NCBI RefSeq assembly: GCF_013387495.1
Contig: NZ_JABZEE010000040.1
Location: 1 to 64,000, forward strand
DNA length: 64,000 bases
DNA from: Streptomyces sp. PKU-EA00015
GTDB taxonomy: Bacteria > Actinomycetota > Actinomycetes > Streptomycetales > Streptomycetaceae
Direction of reading: 5' to 3'
Of the stretch, positions 24,619-33,683 are shown piece by piece (within the stretch, counting starts at the first letter, position 1; every line of letters begins with the position of its first letter). Position numbers and translations under genes: made by a program. The notes beneath the pieces were generated by a model. The model ran no database searches and was not told where the DNA came from. It saw only the letters and a program-made list of their open reading frames with translations.

Positions 24619-24621
24619 CGG

Positions 24622-25218
24622 TCACGCGGTGACGGGCGCGGTCCAGCGGGGGTCGCGGCCCGTCGCCGCCAGGGCCCGTTCGAACGCCGTCGCCGACATG
24701 TCGGCCGGGACGGGATCGGCGAATCCGCCGTACTGCCGGTAGACCTCGGCGTGGGCTTCGACGACACCAAGGACGAATGCGCCCGCCGCCTGGGAGACGC
24801 GGTACTCCTGCCCGGTGGCGCGGGCGAGATCCCAGCCGTGCACGGCCAGTTCCTTGGTGATCAGCGAGGCGATCTCGCCGGCCGGCATGCTCGTGAAGCC
24901 GAGGTCCACCTCGCCCTGCCACACCGCCGGGTCCGACCATGCGGCGAGGGCGCGGTCCAGCTGCTCGGCGTATGTCAGAGGCCAGTCGGCGTCCGCCGTG
25001 AAGTCGCGGCGGGTGAGCTCGTCGGGCAACTGCTTACGCAGGGCGCGGTGTTCGAGCCCGTGGGACGTGTAGAGCACGAGGTGGCCGACGAGCGTCCTGA
25101 CGTCCCAGTCGGTGCACGGCGTCGGCCCGGTGAGCCCGCTCGCGCCGGCGCCCCGGGCGACACGTGCGGCCTCGGCGGCGCATTCCGACAGGTACGGGTA
25201 CACGGTGTCCTTGTCCAT
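24622..25218 (-). CDS. DinB-fold TIGR03086-like metal-binding protein
   Basis: 198 residues starting ATG 25218. The N-terminal four-helix DinB/mycothiol-dependent maleylpyruvate isomerase fold is shown by TPCTDWDVRTLVGHLVLYTSH, then LVGHL with the first His, and LAVHGWDLARATGQ with the later metal His. Related actinobacterial proteins use mycothiol or bind a divalent metal, but the substrate here is unknown. It converges on the cys operon; only 3 bases separate its stop from that of the chelatase gene. Confidence 0.75.
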   Translation of the reverse strand: MDKDTVYPYLSECAAEAARVARGAGASGLTGPTPCTDWDVRTLVGHLVLYTSHGLEHRALRKQLPDELTRRDFTADADWPLTYAEQLDRALAAWSDPAVWQGEVDLGFTSMPAGEIASLITKELAVHGWDLARATGQEYRVSQAAGAFVLGVVEAHAEVYRQYGGFADPVPADMSATAFERALAATGRDPRWTAPVTA

Positions 25219-25277
25219 GCCCGCATCCTGCGCCGCGCCCGGTGGTCGGGTCTTGAACAAACGCGACAGCGCCGCGG

Positions 25278-25922
25278 TCAGTCGAAGACGAGGCTGCCGG
25301 TACGGGCGCGCTTGAGTTCGAAGAGGCCGGGGTGGCCCGCGAGCACCCGGAAGCTGTCGAAGAGCGCGACGGCCTCCTCACCCCGCGGAATCGAGTTGAG
25401 GACCGGGCCGAACCAGACGGTGCCGTCGATGTGCAGAGTGGGCGTGCCCACGTACCCGCCGGCGGCGGGGTCCTTGCCGGTGTCGTGGCCGGCGCGCACC
25501 TCGTCGTCGTACGACGGGTCGTGCGCGGCCTCGGCCAGTGCGGCGGGCAGGCCCAGCTCGGCCAGGGACTCGGCGACGACCGCGTCGAAGTCCTCGTTCC
25601 GGTCCCGGTGGATCCGGGTGCCGAGTGCGGTGTAGAGGTCGCGCAGCACGCCGTCCCCGTGCTGCCGGGCGGCGGCCGCGAGGACGCGTGACGGGCCGAC
25701 GGAGCGGTCCACGAGATCGCGGTACCCGTCGGGCAGTTCGTTGCCGATGTTGTGCAGGTACAGGCTCATCAGACGGAAGCGGAGGTCGAGAGCGCGCTCT
25801 CGCTCGACCTCGAGGATCCAACGGGAGGTGATCCAGGCGAAGGGGCAGACCGGATCGAAGTAGAAGTCCACGACGGTCTTCTCGGAGCCGGTCGGGCGGC
25901 CGGTGTGCTGCGCGGTGTCCAT
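25278..25922 (-). CDS. DsbA-fold mycothiol-dependent oxidoreductase (Rv2466c-like)
   Basis: 214 residues. The thioredoxin-fold start DFYFDPVCPFAWITSRWI and the cis-Pro region GYVGTPTLHI match the mycothiol-dependent nitroreductase family typified by mycobacterial Rv2466c. The active site here is C-P-F-A: the second cysteine of the CPWC in Rv2466c is absent, so a monothiol mechanism with mycothiol is likely. It is cytoplasmic; no signal peptide. The start ATG 25922 is preferred to an upstream frame with Pro/Gly-rich codons. Confidence 0.8.
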   Translation of the reverse strand: MDTAQHTGRPTGSEKTVVDFYFDPVCPFAWITSRWILEVERERALDLRFRLMSLYLHNIGNELPDGYRDLVDRSVGPSRVLAAAARQHGDGVLRDLYTALGTRIHRDRNEDFDAVVAESLAELGLPAALAEAAHDPSYDDEVRAGHDTGKDPAAGGYVGTPTLHIDGTVWFGPVLNSIPRGEEAVALFDSFRVLAGHPGLFELKRARTGSLVFD

Positions 25923-26008
25923 GCCGTCGACACTAGCCAGGGAATGGCACTCCCCTACGGGCCATTCACCATCTGTTCCCGTGGGCCATTCCGGCGGGGG
26001 GCCGCGGC

Positions 26009-26407
26009 TCACTGCGCCCCGAGGGTCGACGGGGGTCCGGTCTCCGCGAAGCGTGTGCCCTGGTGGAAGTAGAGCAGCCAGTCGCCGCCGGTCAGCCGCC
26101 AGATCGAGCTGCGGTGGGCGCGATGGCCGCCCGACTCGGTGTCGAAGGTCAGGTGCACGACGCCGGCCGCGAGCTGCACACCTCTCATGCGGGAGGTGGT
26201 GATCGGCCGGGGCAAGGGCGCGTCCCGTGCCCGCAGCGCGGACAGGATCGACTCGCGGTCCCAGAGCCGGCCCGAGGTGCCGAACTCCTCGTAGTCGGGG
26301 TGGAGGAGCCGCGCGAGCAGGTCGGGGCTGGACCGCACCACCGGGTCGAGCAGCCGGAACTCCGCCTCCATCGCGGCGTTCACGGCATCGGTCGCGGGTT
26401 CAGTCAC
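26009..26407 (-). CDS. DUF4440/SnoaL-like NTF2-fold protein
   Basis: 132 residues from GTG 26407, overlapping the end of the upstream DUF1697 gene by 8 bases. The pattern EAEFRLLDPVVRSSPDLLARLLHPDYEEFGTSGRLWDRESIL, then SSIWRLTGGDWLLYFHQGT is the DUF4440/NTF2-like cone fold with a C-terminal WRL...W..YFHQGT strand pair. Members include hydrolases, isomerases and binding proteins; no catalytic set can be assigned. Translational coupling to the upstream gene suggests a small two-gene unit. Confidence 0.8.
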   Translation of the reverse strand: MTEPATDAVNAAMEAEFRLLDPVVRSSPDLLARLLHPDYEEFGTSGRLWDRESILSALRARDAPLPRPITTSRMRGVQLAAGVVHLTFDTESGGHRAHRSSIWRLTGGDWLLYFHQGTRFAETGPPSTLGAQ

Positions 26408-26948
26408 GGGTCATCTCCACCAGCTTGACGACGGTGTTCCAGTTGCGGCTGGTCGCTACGACGCCCTTGAACAGGCTCGGTCTGCCCAGCACTTCGGCGA
26501 GTTTGGAGCGGCCGAGGCCCTCCGGCGTGTACAGGTACATCGCCCGGTCGCCGAGCCGGAACTCCTCCGGCAGAAGGGCCGCGGCGTCGACGGACGCCAG
26601 CCGCTCGGGCGGGAGCCGCTCGGAGAGGAAGGTCACGTGCAGCTGCCTGCCCTGGAGCGTGTGAGCGGGGAAGGGGCAGGCGTCGGCGACCGCGCGCAGG
26701 TACGCACCGCCGCGCACCAGCGTGTCGACCCGGAAGCCGAAGGTCTGCTCGACGGCTTCCTCGATCCCGGCGGCGAGCGTCCGCTCGTCGCCCGCCGCGC
26801 TGCTGAAGACCGCGTTGCCGCTCTGCAGGTAGGTGGCGATGTCGCGGTGCCCCAACTCGCCGAGCAGCGCCCGGAGTTCGGGCATGGGGACCTTCTTCTT
26901 GCCGCCCACGTTGATTCCGCGCAGCAGGGCCGCATACCTCTTCGTCAT
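26400..26948 (-). CDS. DUF1697 family protein
   Basis: 182 residues starting MTKRYAALLRGINVGGKKKVPM, the invariant opening of DUF1697 proteins, followed by ELRALLGELGHRDIATYLQSGNAVFSS and ending RNWNTVVKLVEM, also family-typical. The family has a ferredoxin-like double fold of unknown role. ATG 26948 is the only start consistent with the conserved N-terminus. Confidence 0.88.
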   Translation of the reverse strand: MTKRYAALLRGINVGGKKKVPMPELRALLGELGHRDIATYLQSGNAVFSSAAGDERTLAAGIEEAVEQTFGFRVDTLVRGGAYLRAVADACPFPAHTLQGRQLHVTFLSERLPPERLASVDAAALLPEEFRLGDRAMYLYTPEGLGRSKLAEVLGRPSLFKGVVATSRNWNTVVKLVEMTRD

Positions 26949-27080
26949 GGCCAAACGATAAGGCGGCCGCCGCGCCCCGTGGGGGAGGGCACGGGGGCCG
27001 CCGGCTCGGCGGCACACGCGCCGCAGGGGTGCCGCCGGGCTGCGGCGGAAAGCCGGCCCGGACGACACCCCCAGGGGCCC

Positions 27081-27107
27081 TCCTCCGCGTCAGGTGCGAG
27101 CGGAGGA
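27081..27107 (-). terminator. Probable terminator of the S8 peptidase gene
   Basis: tcctccgc (27081-27088) pairs with gcggagga (27100-27107); flanking agggc/gccct-like bases can extend the stem imperfectly. It begins 12 bases beyond the stop codon of the minus-strand gene. Confidence 0.55.
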
Positions 27108-27118
27108 AGCGCCCTCGG

Positions 27119-28318
27119 TCACTCGACGACCTTCAGCAGCTTGTTCGGCGTGCCGGAGGACGGGTTGGTGATCTTGTCGGGCGTGGCACCGTCGGTGAGC
27201 GCCTTGGCGACGTCCGCCGGGGTGGCGTCCTGGTGTCCGGCGAGGTAGACCGCGGCGGCGCCGACGACGTGCGGGGTCGCCATCGACGTGCCGGAGATGG
27301 TCTTGGTGCCCTCGTCGCTGTCGTTCCAGGCGGACGTGATGTCCGAGCCCGGCGCGTAGATGTCCACGATCTCGCCGAAGTTGGAGAAGTCCGACTGGGC
27401 GTCCTCCTTCGTGGACGAGGCGACCGTGATGGCCTCCTGGACGCGGGCCGGGGAGCCCTGGCCCGCGTCGCTGGACTCGTTGCCCGCCGCGACGCCGAAG
27501 GTGACACCGGCGGTGATCGCCTTGCGGACGGCCTCGTCCAGTGCCTCGTCGGCGCCGCCGCCGAGGCTCATGTTGGCGACGGAGGGACCCTGGTGGTTCT
27601 GGGTGACCCAGTCGATGCCGGCGACGACCTGCTCCGTGGTGCCGGAGCCGTTGTCGTCGAGGACGCGGACGGCGACGATCTTCGCCTTCTTGGCGACACC
27701 GTGCGCGGCACCGGCTATGGTCCCGGCGACGTGCGTGCCGTGTCCGTTGCCGTCGTCGGCGCTGTCGTCGTTGTCGACGGCGTCGAAGCCGTGCGTGGCG
27801 CGGCCCTCGAAGTCCTTGTGCGAGATGCGGACTCCGGTGTCGATCACGTACGCGGTGACGCCTTCGCCGGCGGTGTCCGGGTAGGTGTACTTGCTGTCAC
27901 CGGCGGTGTCGGCCTGGTCGACGCGGTCCAGGCCCCAGGACGGCGGGTTCTGCTGGTCCGCGTTGATCGTGAACTTCTTGTTCTGCACGACCTTGGCGAC
28001 GGCCGGGTCGGCGGCGAGGCGCTTGGCCTCGGTCTCCGAAAGGCCGCTGGCCGAGAAGCCGTTGATGGCGGAGCTGTAGTTGCGCTTCAGCGTGCCGCCG
28101 TACTCCTTGGCCAGCTCCTTCTTGTCGGCCTTCTGGTCGAGCATCACGATGTAGCTGCCCGCGACGGCGCCTTCGGCGTTCGCGCCGTAGATCTTGCCCT
28201 CGGCGGGCGCCGCGGCGCCGGCGAAGGACGTGCCGAGAAGCGTGACTCCGGCTGCTGCCGCGACGGCCGTGATGGCCGCGGTGAGCTTCATCCGGTGGGA
28301 TCGCTTGTGAGTTGCCAT
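27119..28318 (-). CDS. Secreted S8 subtilisin-like serine protease
   Basis: 399 residues: Sec signal peptide (positively charged MATHKRSHRMK, then a hydrophobic run to about residue 35), an I9 propeptide (SYIVMLDQKADKKELAKEYG, about 55-120), and the mature protease. Catalytic triad: D160 (VIDTGV), H193 (GHGTHVAG), S345 (GTSMATPHV), with oxyanion N280 (AAGNE). It is the size of a simple extracellular subtilase with no extra C-terminal domain. GAGGAG lies 10 bases before ATG 28318. It could be a target of the SSI-type inhibitor encoded at 5396. Confidence 0.95.
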   Translation of the reverse strand: MATHKRSHRMKLTAAITAVAAAAGVTLLGTSFAGAAAPAEGKIYGANAEGAVAGSYIVMLDQKADKKELAKEYGGTLKRNYSSAINGFSASGLSETEAKRLAADPAVAKVVQNKKFTINADQQNPPSWGLDRVDQADTAGDSKYTYPDTAGEGVTAYVIDTGVRISHKDFEGRATHGFDAVDNDDSADDGNGHGTHVAGTIAGAAHGVAKKAKIVAVRVLDDNGSGTTEQVVAGIDWVTQNHQGPSVANMSLGGGADEALDEAVRKAITAGVTFGVAAGNESSDAGQGSPARVQEAITVASSTKEDAQSDFSNFGEIVDIYAPGSDITSAWNDSDEGTKTISGTSMATPHVVGAAAVYLAGHQDATPADVAKALTDGATPDKITNPSSGTPNKLLKVVE

Positions 28319-28696
28319 GAAGAGGGGTCTCCTCGTCATCATTTGTGGGGGGATTGGCCCGCGGCCGTAAAAAATCCGGGGGCTGGTTCGAAACCCTGAC
28401 CGATTGACGCGCGCAGATCAAGACCTTCATGTACCTGTGACTTACTCAACAAGGTTTCGTAATAAGAAATCGGCCAGGGCCTCCCAAGTCGGACCCCTGC
28501 CTCAATCCCCGGTAGATGTAAGGGACTTCGATGCTCCATGTCGGGGATGTGCCCCCTTCTGAAGGAGGAGGGTTTTGCCGGTCGCCCTCGTCGGCCGGCA
28601 GGACGAGACGACCTGATTGCGCCCTTAGCTTCGAAGCGGACACGGCGGCGGACTGCACCGCCGGCGGCGAACGACGCACAAGGGGGCGTAAGGGTC
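28319..28696. promoter_or_regulatory. Divergent promoter region between the S8 protease and MMPL genes
   Basis: 378 bases without a gene. The middle (about 28425-28475) is AT-richer and likely holds the protease promoter. An SD-like aggaggagg at 28565 is not followed by a usable start, and a gccgg...ccggc repeat lies near 28575-28600. No clear operator was identified. Confidence 0.4.
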
Positions 28697-30949
28697 ATGG
28701 GGAGAGCTGGAGGCGGACCGCGCGGGATCGCCGCGCGGGCCGGCGGCTGGAGTGCTCGGCACCGCTGGGCCGCCGTGGGAATCTGGGTGCTGTTCGTCCT
28801 GCTGGCCATGGTCGCGGGGTCGGCCACCGGCCGGACCGAACTCAAGGACAGTGAGCAGCTGTCGGGCGAGACGACGCAGGCGGCGCGCATCTCCGAGGAG
28901 GCCGGCATCGCCGAGCCCGCGGGCGAGACCGTGCTCGTCCAGTCGCGGAACGGATCGGTCAAGGCGACGGACCCGGCCTTCCGCGCCGCCGTTGACGACG
29001 TGATGAAGTCGGTCGACGGCACCCGTGAAGTCACCGCCGTGACCTCGCCGTACGACACCGGAAGCGTCTCGAAGGACGGGCGCAGCGCGCTCGTCCAGTT
29101 CGACGTGCGCGGCGACCCCGACACCGCGAGCGAGCGGATCGACCCCGTCCTCGACGCCGTCGCCGGCGTGCAGGAACGCCACCAGGAGCTGCGGATCGAG
29201 GAGATCGGCGGCGCCAGTACGAACAAGACGTTCGACGAAGCGTTCGGCGACGACTTCCAGCGGGCCGAGTTCTCCGCGGTGCCGGTCGCGCTCGGCATCC
29301 TGCTCATCGCCTTCGGCGCCCTGGTCGCGGCACTTGTGCCGGTGCTGCTGGCCATCACGGCGATCATGGCGACGATGGGCCTGATGGGCGTCGTGAGCCA
29401 GGTGATGCCGATGAGCGACACGGCGAACTCCGTGATGCTGCTGGTCGGTCTCGCGGTCGGCGTCGACTACTGCCTGTTCTACCTGCGGCGCGAACGCGAG
29501 GAGCGGGCTGCGGGCCGTGACGGCCGCACCGCGATCCTGATCGCGGCGGCGACCAGCGGCCGTGCCGTGGTGGTCTCGGGCGTGACCGTGTGCGTCGCGA
29601 TGGCCGGCATGCTCTTCACCGGGATCGGCGAGTTCGAGTCGATGGGCCTGGCGTCGCTGATCGTGGTGGCGGTCGCGATGGTGGGGTCCGTGACCGTGCT
29701 GCCCGCGCTGCTGTCCCTGCTCGGCGAGCGGGTGGAGAAGGGCCGCGTGCCGTTCCTGCGCCGCCTGAAGCGGGACGCGAGGGGAGACGGCGGCAGCCGG
29801 GTGTGGACGGCGGTGCTCGGCGGGGTGCTCCGCCGCCCGCTGGTCTCGTTCCTGGTCGCGGCGGGTGCGCTGGTCGCGGTCGCGCTGCCCGCGGTCGGGA
29901 TGAAGACGCAGAACTTCACCCTGGACCAGGAGTTCGGCGACTCCGTGCCGATCGTGGCGACGTACGAGCGGATCAACGAGGCCTTCCCCGGCGGGGCGGA
30001 CCCGGCGGAGGTCGTCGTCAAGGCCGACGACATCGATTCCGCACCGGTGCGGCGCGCGATCGCCGACTTCCGGGCGCAGGCGGTGAGTTCGGGCGCGTCC
30101 CAGGGCCCGGTCGAGGTCGTCACGCACAAGGAGCAGAACATCGCGTTCGTCTACGTCCCCCTGGTGGGCGGCTCCGACCAGGACCGGGCCGAGAAGAGCC
30201 TGGAACTGCTGCGCGACACGGTGCGTCCCGCCACCCTGGGCGAGGTCGACGGGCTCGAGGCTCCCATCAGCGGTCAGGTCGCGGGCTCGAAGGACTTCAA
30301 CGACCAGCTGACGGGCGCGGTGGCGCCGGTGTTCGGGTTCGTGGTGGTGTTCGCCTTCGTGCTGATGCTGCTGTCGTTCCGGTCGCTGACGATCGCGGTC
30401 ACCTCGATCGTCCTCAACCTGCTGTCGGTGGGCGCGGCGTACGGCATCCTGACGGCCGTGTTCCAGCACGGCTGGGGCGCCTCACTGGTCGGAGCGGAGG
30501 GCGTGGGCGCGATCATCGCGTGGCTGCCGCTGTTCCTGTTCGTGATCCTGTTCGGGCTGTCGATGGACTACCACGTGTTCGTCGTCTCCCGTATCCGCGA
30601 GGCGAAGCTCCAGGGCCGGGGGACGCGTGAGGCGATCACGCACGGCGTGGTGACGACGGCGGGCGTGGTGACGAGCGCGGCGGTCATCATGGTGGCGGTG
30701 TTCGCGATCTTCGGAACGCTGTCGATGCAGTCGATGAAGCAGATGGGTGTGGGCCTCGCGGCGGCGGTGCTGATCGACGCGACGATCATCCGCGGCGTGC
30801 TGCTGCCGGCCGTGATGGCGCTGCTGGGCGACCGCAACTGGTACTTCCCGAAGTGGCTCCACTGGCTCCCGGACCTCACCCACGACGAGCCCGCCGCCAT
30901 CGACTCGCCCGCACCGGGAAGGCGCGAGCCGGAACGGGTGGGCGCGTAG
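28697..30949 (+). CDS. MMPL/RND family transporter
   Basis: 750 residues in two repeats, each with a TM helix, a large extracytoplasmic domain and five or six TM helices. The first repeat contains GLAVGVDYCLFYLRREREE, the family GxxxDY motif; the second contains FGLSMDYHVFVVSRIREA with the matching Asp-Tyr. These are proton-relay residues of MMPL exporters of lipids or drugs. The start ATG 28697 is preferred to an upstream in-frame ATG because the extra 53 residues are Arg/Pro-rich and off-pattern. The substrate is unknown. Confidence 0.9.
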   Translation: MGRAGGGPRGIAARAGGWSARHRWAAVGIWVLFVLLAMVAGSATGRTELKDSEQLSGETTQAARISEEAGIAEPAGETVLVQSRNGSVKATDPAFRAAVDDVMKSVDGTREVTAVTSPYDTGSVSKDGRSALVQFDVRGDPDTASERIDPVLDAVAGVQERHQELRIEEIGGASTNKTFDEAFGDDFQRAEFSAVPVALGILLIAFGALVAALVPVLLAITAIMATMGLMGVVSQVMPMSDTANSVMLLVGLAVGVDYCLFYLRREREERAAGRDGRTAILIAAATSGRAVVVSGVTVCVAMAGMLFTGIGEFESMGLASLIVVAVAMVGSVTVLPALLSLLGERVEKGRVPFLRRLKRDARGDGGSRVWTAVLGGVLRRPLVSFLVAAGALVAVALPAVGMKTQNFTLDQEFGDSVPIVATYERINEAFPGGADPAEVVVKADDIDSAPVRRAIADFRAQAVSSGASQGPVEVVTHKEQNIAFVYVPLVGGSDQDRAEKSLELLRDTVRPATLGEVDGLEAPISGQVAGSKDFNDQLTGAVAPVFGFVVVFAFVLMLLSFRSLTIAVTSIVLNLLSVGAAYGILTAVFQHGWGASLVGAEGVGAIIAWLPLFLFVILFGLSMDYHVFVVSRIREAKLQGRGTREAITHGVVTTAGVVTSAAVIMVAVFAIFGTLSMQSMKQMGVGLAAAVLIDATIIRGVLLPAVMALLGDRNWYFPKWLHWLPDLTHDEPAAIDSPAPGRREPERVGA

Positions 30950-30984
30950 CGGGACGAGGAGTTCCCCGCTCTCCCCTGTCTTCC

Positions 30985-31018
30985 GCGTGCCGGGCTGCCG
31001 TTCGGCAGCCCGGCACGC
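30985..31018. terminator. Strong terminator after the MMPL gene
   Basis: A perfect 16-bp stem, gcgtgccgggctgccg (30985-31000) with its complement at 31003-31018, loop of two bases, between convergent genes. Confidence 0.85.
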
Positions 31019-31038
31019 TGCTGGGAGAGGGCCCCTTC

Positions 31039-32235
31039 TCAGCCCACCAGCTCCGCCTCGATCAGGTCCGCCGCCCTTCGCGTGCCGCCTTCCTGCGCCA
31101 TCTCCTCCCGGATCCGCGCCAGGCGCTCCCCCACCTCCGGGTCGGACACCAGTGACAGCACCGCCTCCCGCAGGTCGTGCGCCGTCGCCTCCTCCGTCGA
31201 AAGGCGGCGCGCCACCCCCAGCCCGACCAGCATGTCCGCGTTGCCGAACTGGTCCACCGCCTGCGGGACCGCGACCATCGGCGTCCCGGTGGCCAGGCCC
31301 TCCTGGCTGCCGCCCGCGCCCGCGTGGGTGACGAACGCGTCCGCCTGACGCAGCACGGACAGCTGCGGCACCCAGCTGTGGACCTCCACGTTCGACGGCA
31401 GCTCGCCGAGCTCCGCCACGTCGACGTACCGGCCGATCTGCAGCACCAGGTGCCAGCCGGGCAGGTCTCCGAAGGCCTTGACGCATGCGCGGTAGAAGGC
31501 CGGCTGCTTGGTGAACGTCGAGCCCAGCGACACCAGCACCACCTTCTCCGCGTCCGCCGGCCGCTGCCACTCCCCCTGGTCCCGGCGGTCCCCCTGGCAC
31601 GCGCCGACGAAGGAGTACACGGCCTCGTCGACCCGGTCGGCGTTCGGCTGGAGGGAACGCGGGATCAGGACGACACTGCGGCGCGGCCGGCCGACGAACC
31701 GGTCCGGATGCGTCGTGATCCCGTTCTCCGCGAGCCACGCCTCGAAGTGCGCGTAGTACGCCTTGCCGCGCTCCGACGCCCGCAGCTGTGCGGTCATGGG
31801 CTCGGCGACCTCCTCCTCGTACCCCTCCCAGGCGACCAGGTTGGGCGAGAGGGAGACCGCGGGGACGCCCCATCGGTGGGCGAGCACGATCGCCGGGTAC
31901 GAGGTGATGTCGTGGATGACGAGATCGGGCTCGTCACCGCCGAACGCCTCCGCGAGCTGCGGCAGCGCCTGGATCGCGTCGTTCAGGAACGGCTCGATGT
32001 TGTCGATGAGTTCGGTGCCCCAGGCCTCGGGCTCCTCCTGCGTCGGCAGCGTCGACGTGTAGACGACGGGCTCGGCACCGGTGGCCGCGACCTTGTCCGC
32101 GAAGGAGGCGGGGATCGCGTAACTGACGCGGTGTCCCCGGGCCACGAGCTCCCGGATCACTTCGAGGCTCGGGTTCACGTGCCCGGGGGCCGCGATGGAG
32201 AACATGGCGATATGGGCACGGTCTGGTGTCGTCAT
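31039..32235 (-). CDS. Macrolide-type UDP-glycosyltransferase (GT1, MGT family)
   Basis: 398 residues of GT-B fold. The N-terminus HIAMFSIAAPGHVNPSLEVI and the donor-binding block VPQLSVLRQADAFVTHAGAGGSQEGLATGTPMVAVP match the Streptomyces macrolide-inactivating glycosyltransferases (OleI, OleD, Mgt). These glucosylate macrolides from UDP-glucose for self-protection. No macrolide cluster is nearby, so it is probably a stand-alone resistance or detoxification enzyme with broad acceptors. ATG 32235 lies at the predicted transcription start, so the message is probably leaderless. Confidence 0.88.
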   Translation of the reverse strand: MTTPDRAHIAMFSIAAPGHVNPSLEVIRELVARGHRVSYAIPASFADKVAATGAEPVVYTSTLPTQEEPEAWGTELIDNIEPFLNDAIQALPQLAEAFGGDEPDLVIHDITSYPAIVLAHRWGVPAVSLSPNLVAWEGYEEEVAEPMTAQLRASERGKAYYAHFEAWLAENGITTHPDRFVGRPRRSVVLIPRSLQPNADRVDEAVYSFVGACQGDRRDQGEWQRPADAEKVVLVSLGSTFTKQPAFYRACVKAFGDLPGWHLVLQIGRYVDVAELGELPSNVEVHSWVPQLSVLRQADAFVTHAGAGGSQEGLATGTPMVAVPQAVDQFGNADMLVGLGVARRLSTEEATAHDLREAVLSLVSDPEVGERLARIREEMAQEGGTRRAADLIEAELVG

Positions 32236-32241
32236 GGCCCC

Positions 32242-32270
32242 ACCGTAACGAGACGAGACGTCTCGTGCAA
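32242..32270 (-). promoter_or_regulatory. Promoter with embedded palindromic operator, glycosyltransferase gene
   Basis: Minus strand: -35 TTGCAC (32270-32265), a 17-base spacer, -10 TACGGT (32247-32242), and the start codon seven bases further on. A perfect 14-bp palindrome ACGAGACGTCTCGT (32253-32266) overlaps the -35 and spacer, the usual place for a TetR-type repressor to act. No regulator gene is adjacent. Confidence 0.65.
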
Positions 32271-32390
32271 CCTGGTGCGGACACCCGGGCTCACAGGTGC
32301 CGCACCAGCACCTCGTCCGCCTCGCCGGGAGCCATGGGCGCCCGGCACGTGGCGCCGGACCGGCGCCGCCGGCGGGGGCCCGGCACCGTG

Positions 32391-33683
32391 TCAGCGCTGA
32401 TACCGGGCCAGCACCAGATTGCCGTCCTCGACCAGCCGTTCGCGCAGCTCGTCGGCGTCGATCGCTCCGCTGTAGTACTCCTGGTACGCCGGGGTCGCGA
32501 CCTTGTCCTTCCACTCCGGATACCCGCGCACCGACTGCGCCGGGGCCGACCGGAGATGCCGGGCCAGCTCGGCTCCCGTGGCCCAGCCGTCCTCGTCCGT
32601 GTGCAGGGCCGGGTCGTCGAGCGCCTCGGTCCCCGTCGGCAGCATCCAGTCGCCCTGGGCCAGCCGCACCATGTTCCGCGGCTGGAGCATGAAGTCGATG
32701 AACCGCGCCGCCTCCTTCTTGTACGGGCTGTCCTCGGCGACCGACAAGGTCTGCGGGCTCACGCCCTGCGCCGGCCCGCCTGGCCCGGCGGGCGCGGGAA
32801 GCACCGTCCACTCGAATCCCTCGGGTGCCTGCTGGACGATCTGCTGCCGGTAGGAGAACCCGAGCGGAACCATGGCGTACTTGCCGCCGAAGAGGCCGGG
32901 CAGGGTGTCCGAACCGCCCGTGCCGAGCGTGCTGCGCGAGGCGCTCCTGTCGACGTTGACCTGGTCGTGGACGGTCCGCGGGACCACCGCGTCCCCCTCG
33001 GTGAACCGGACGGTGACCTTGCCGTCGTCCCCGCGGTGGAACAGCTGCCCGCCCGCGGACAGGCCGAGGTTGAGCGTCACGGACACCGGCTCCTTGAGCG
33101 GCCAGGCTATGCCGTACTTCCCCTCCCCCATGTGCTCGGTCAGGTCCTTCGTCACCTGCCGGAACTCCTCCCAGCTCCACGGTCGGCCGGCCGTGGGGAC
33201 GCGGACGCCGGATGCGTCCAGGAGCTTCTTGTTGGCGATGAGGACGCGGGGCTCCTGGAGGAACGGCACGCCGTAGACGCCGTCGCCGAAGGTGGTCGTC
33301 CGCCAGCTCTGCCGCGGGATGTCGGCCTTGAGGCGCTCGGGCAGCAGATCGGTCAGGTCGGCGAGGTAGCCGCCGTACGCGAAGTCCGCGAGGTCGTCGG
33401 AGGCGTCGTGGATGATGTCCGGCGCCTCGCCGCCCTCGAACGAGGTGAGCAACTGGTCGTGCACGCTGTCCCAGCTGCCCTGGACGTACTCGACCTGGAT
33501 GTCGGGGTGGACCTCGTTCCACTCCTTCACCAGTTCCTTGTTGGCGTCGACGGACTCCTTCTGCCACGCCAGGGACTGGAAACGGAGCCTGATCTTTCCG
33601 TCGGCGCGGTCTTTGTCCCCGCCGCAGCCGGTGAGCAGCAGGGCGAGGGCGGTGACGGCCGCGGGCAACAGTCGTGCACGCAT
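32391..33683 (-). CDS. Sugar ABC transporter substrate-binding lipoprotein (family 1)
   Basis: 430 residues with signal peptide and lipobox L-T-G-C (Cys20). The mature part has family-1 solute-binding features: IRLRFQSLAWQKESVDANKEL, FEGGEAPDIIHDASDDLADFA, VYGVPFLQEPRVLIANKKLL and a C-terminal KEAARFIDFMLQP. It starts at ATG 33683, sharing one base with the upstream permease stop (TGATG). It would bind an oligosaccharide or other carbohydrate; the sugar cannot be read from sequence. Confidence 0.9.
   Translation of the reverse strand: MRARLLPAAVTALALLLTGCGGDKDRADGKIRLRFQSLAWQKESVDANKELVKEWNEVHPDIQVEYVQGSWDSVHDQLLTSFEGGEAPDIIHDASDDLADFAYGGYLADLTDLLPERLKADIPRQSWRTTTFGDGVYGVPFLQEPRVLIANKKLLDASGVRVPTAGRPWSWEEFRQVTKDLTEHMGEGKYGIAWPLKEPVSVTLNLGLSAGGQLFHRGDDGKVTVRFTEGDAVVPRTVHDQVNVDRSASRSTLGTGGSDTLPGLFGGKYAMVPLGFSYRQQIVQQAPEGFEWTVLPAPAGPGGPAQGVSPQTLSVAEDSPYKKEAARFIDFMLQPRNMVRLAQGDWMLPTGTEALDDPALHTDEDGWATGAELARHLRSAPAQSVRGYPEWKDKVATPAYQEYYSGAIDADELRERLVEDGNLVLARYQR

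Noticed and set aside
28381..28400. GGTTCGAAACC, resembling a tRNA T-arm
   Set aside because: No matching acceptor, D-arm or anticodon stem is found around it.
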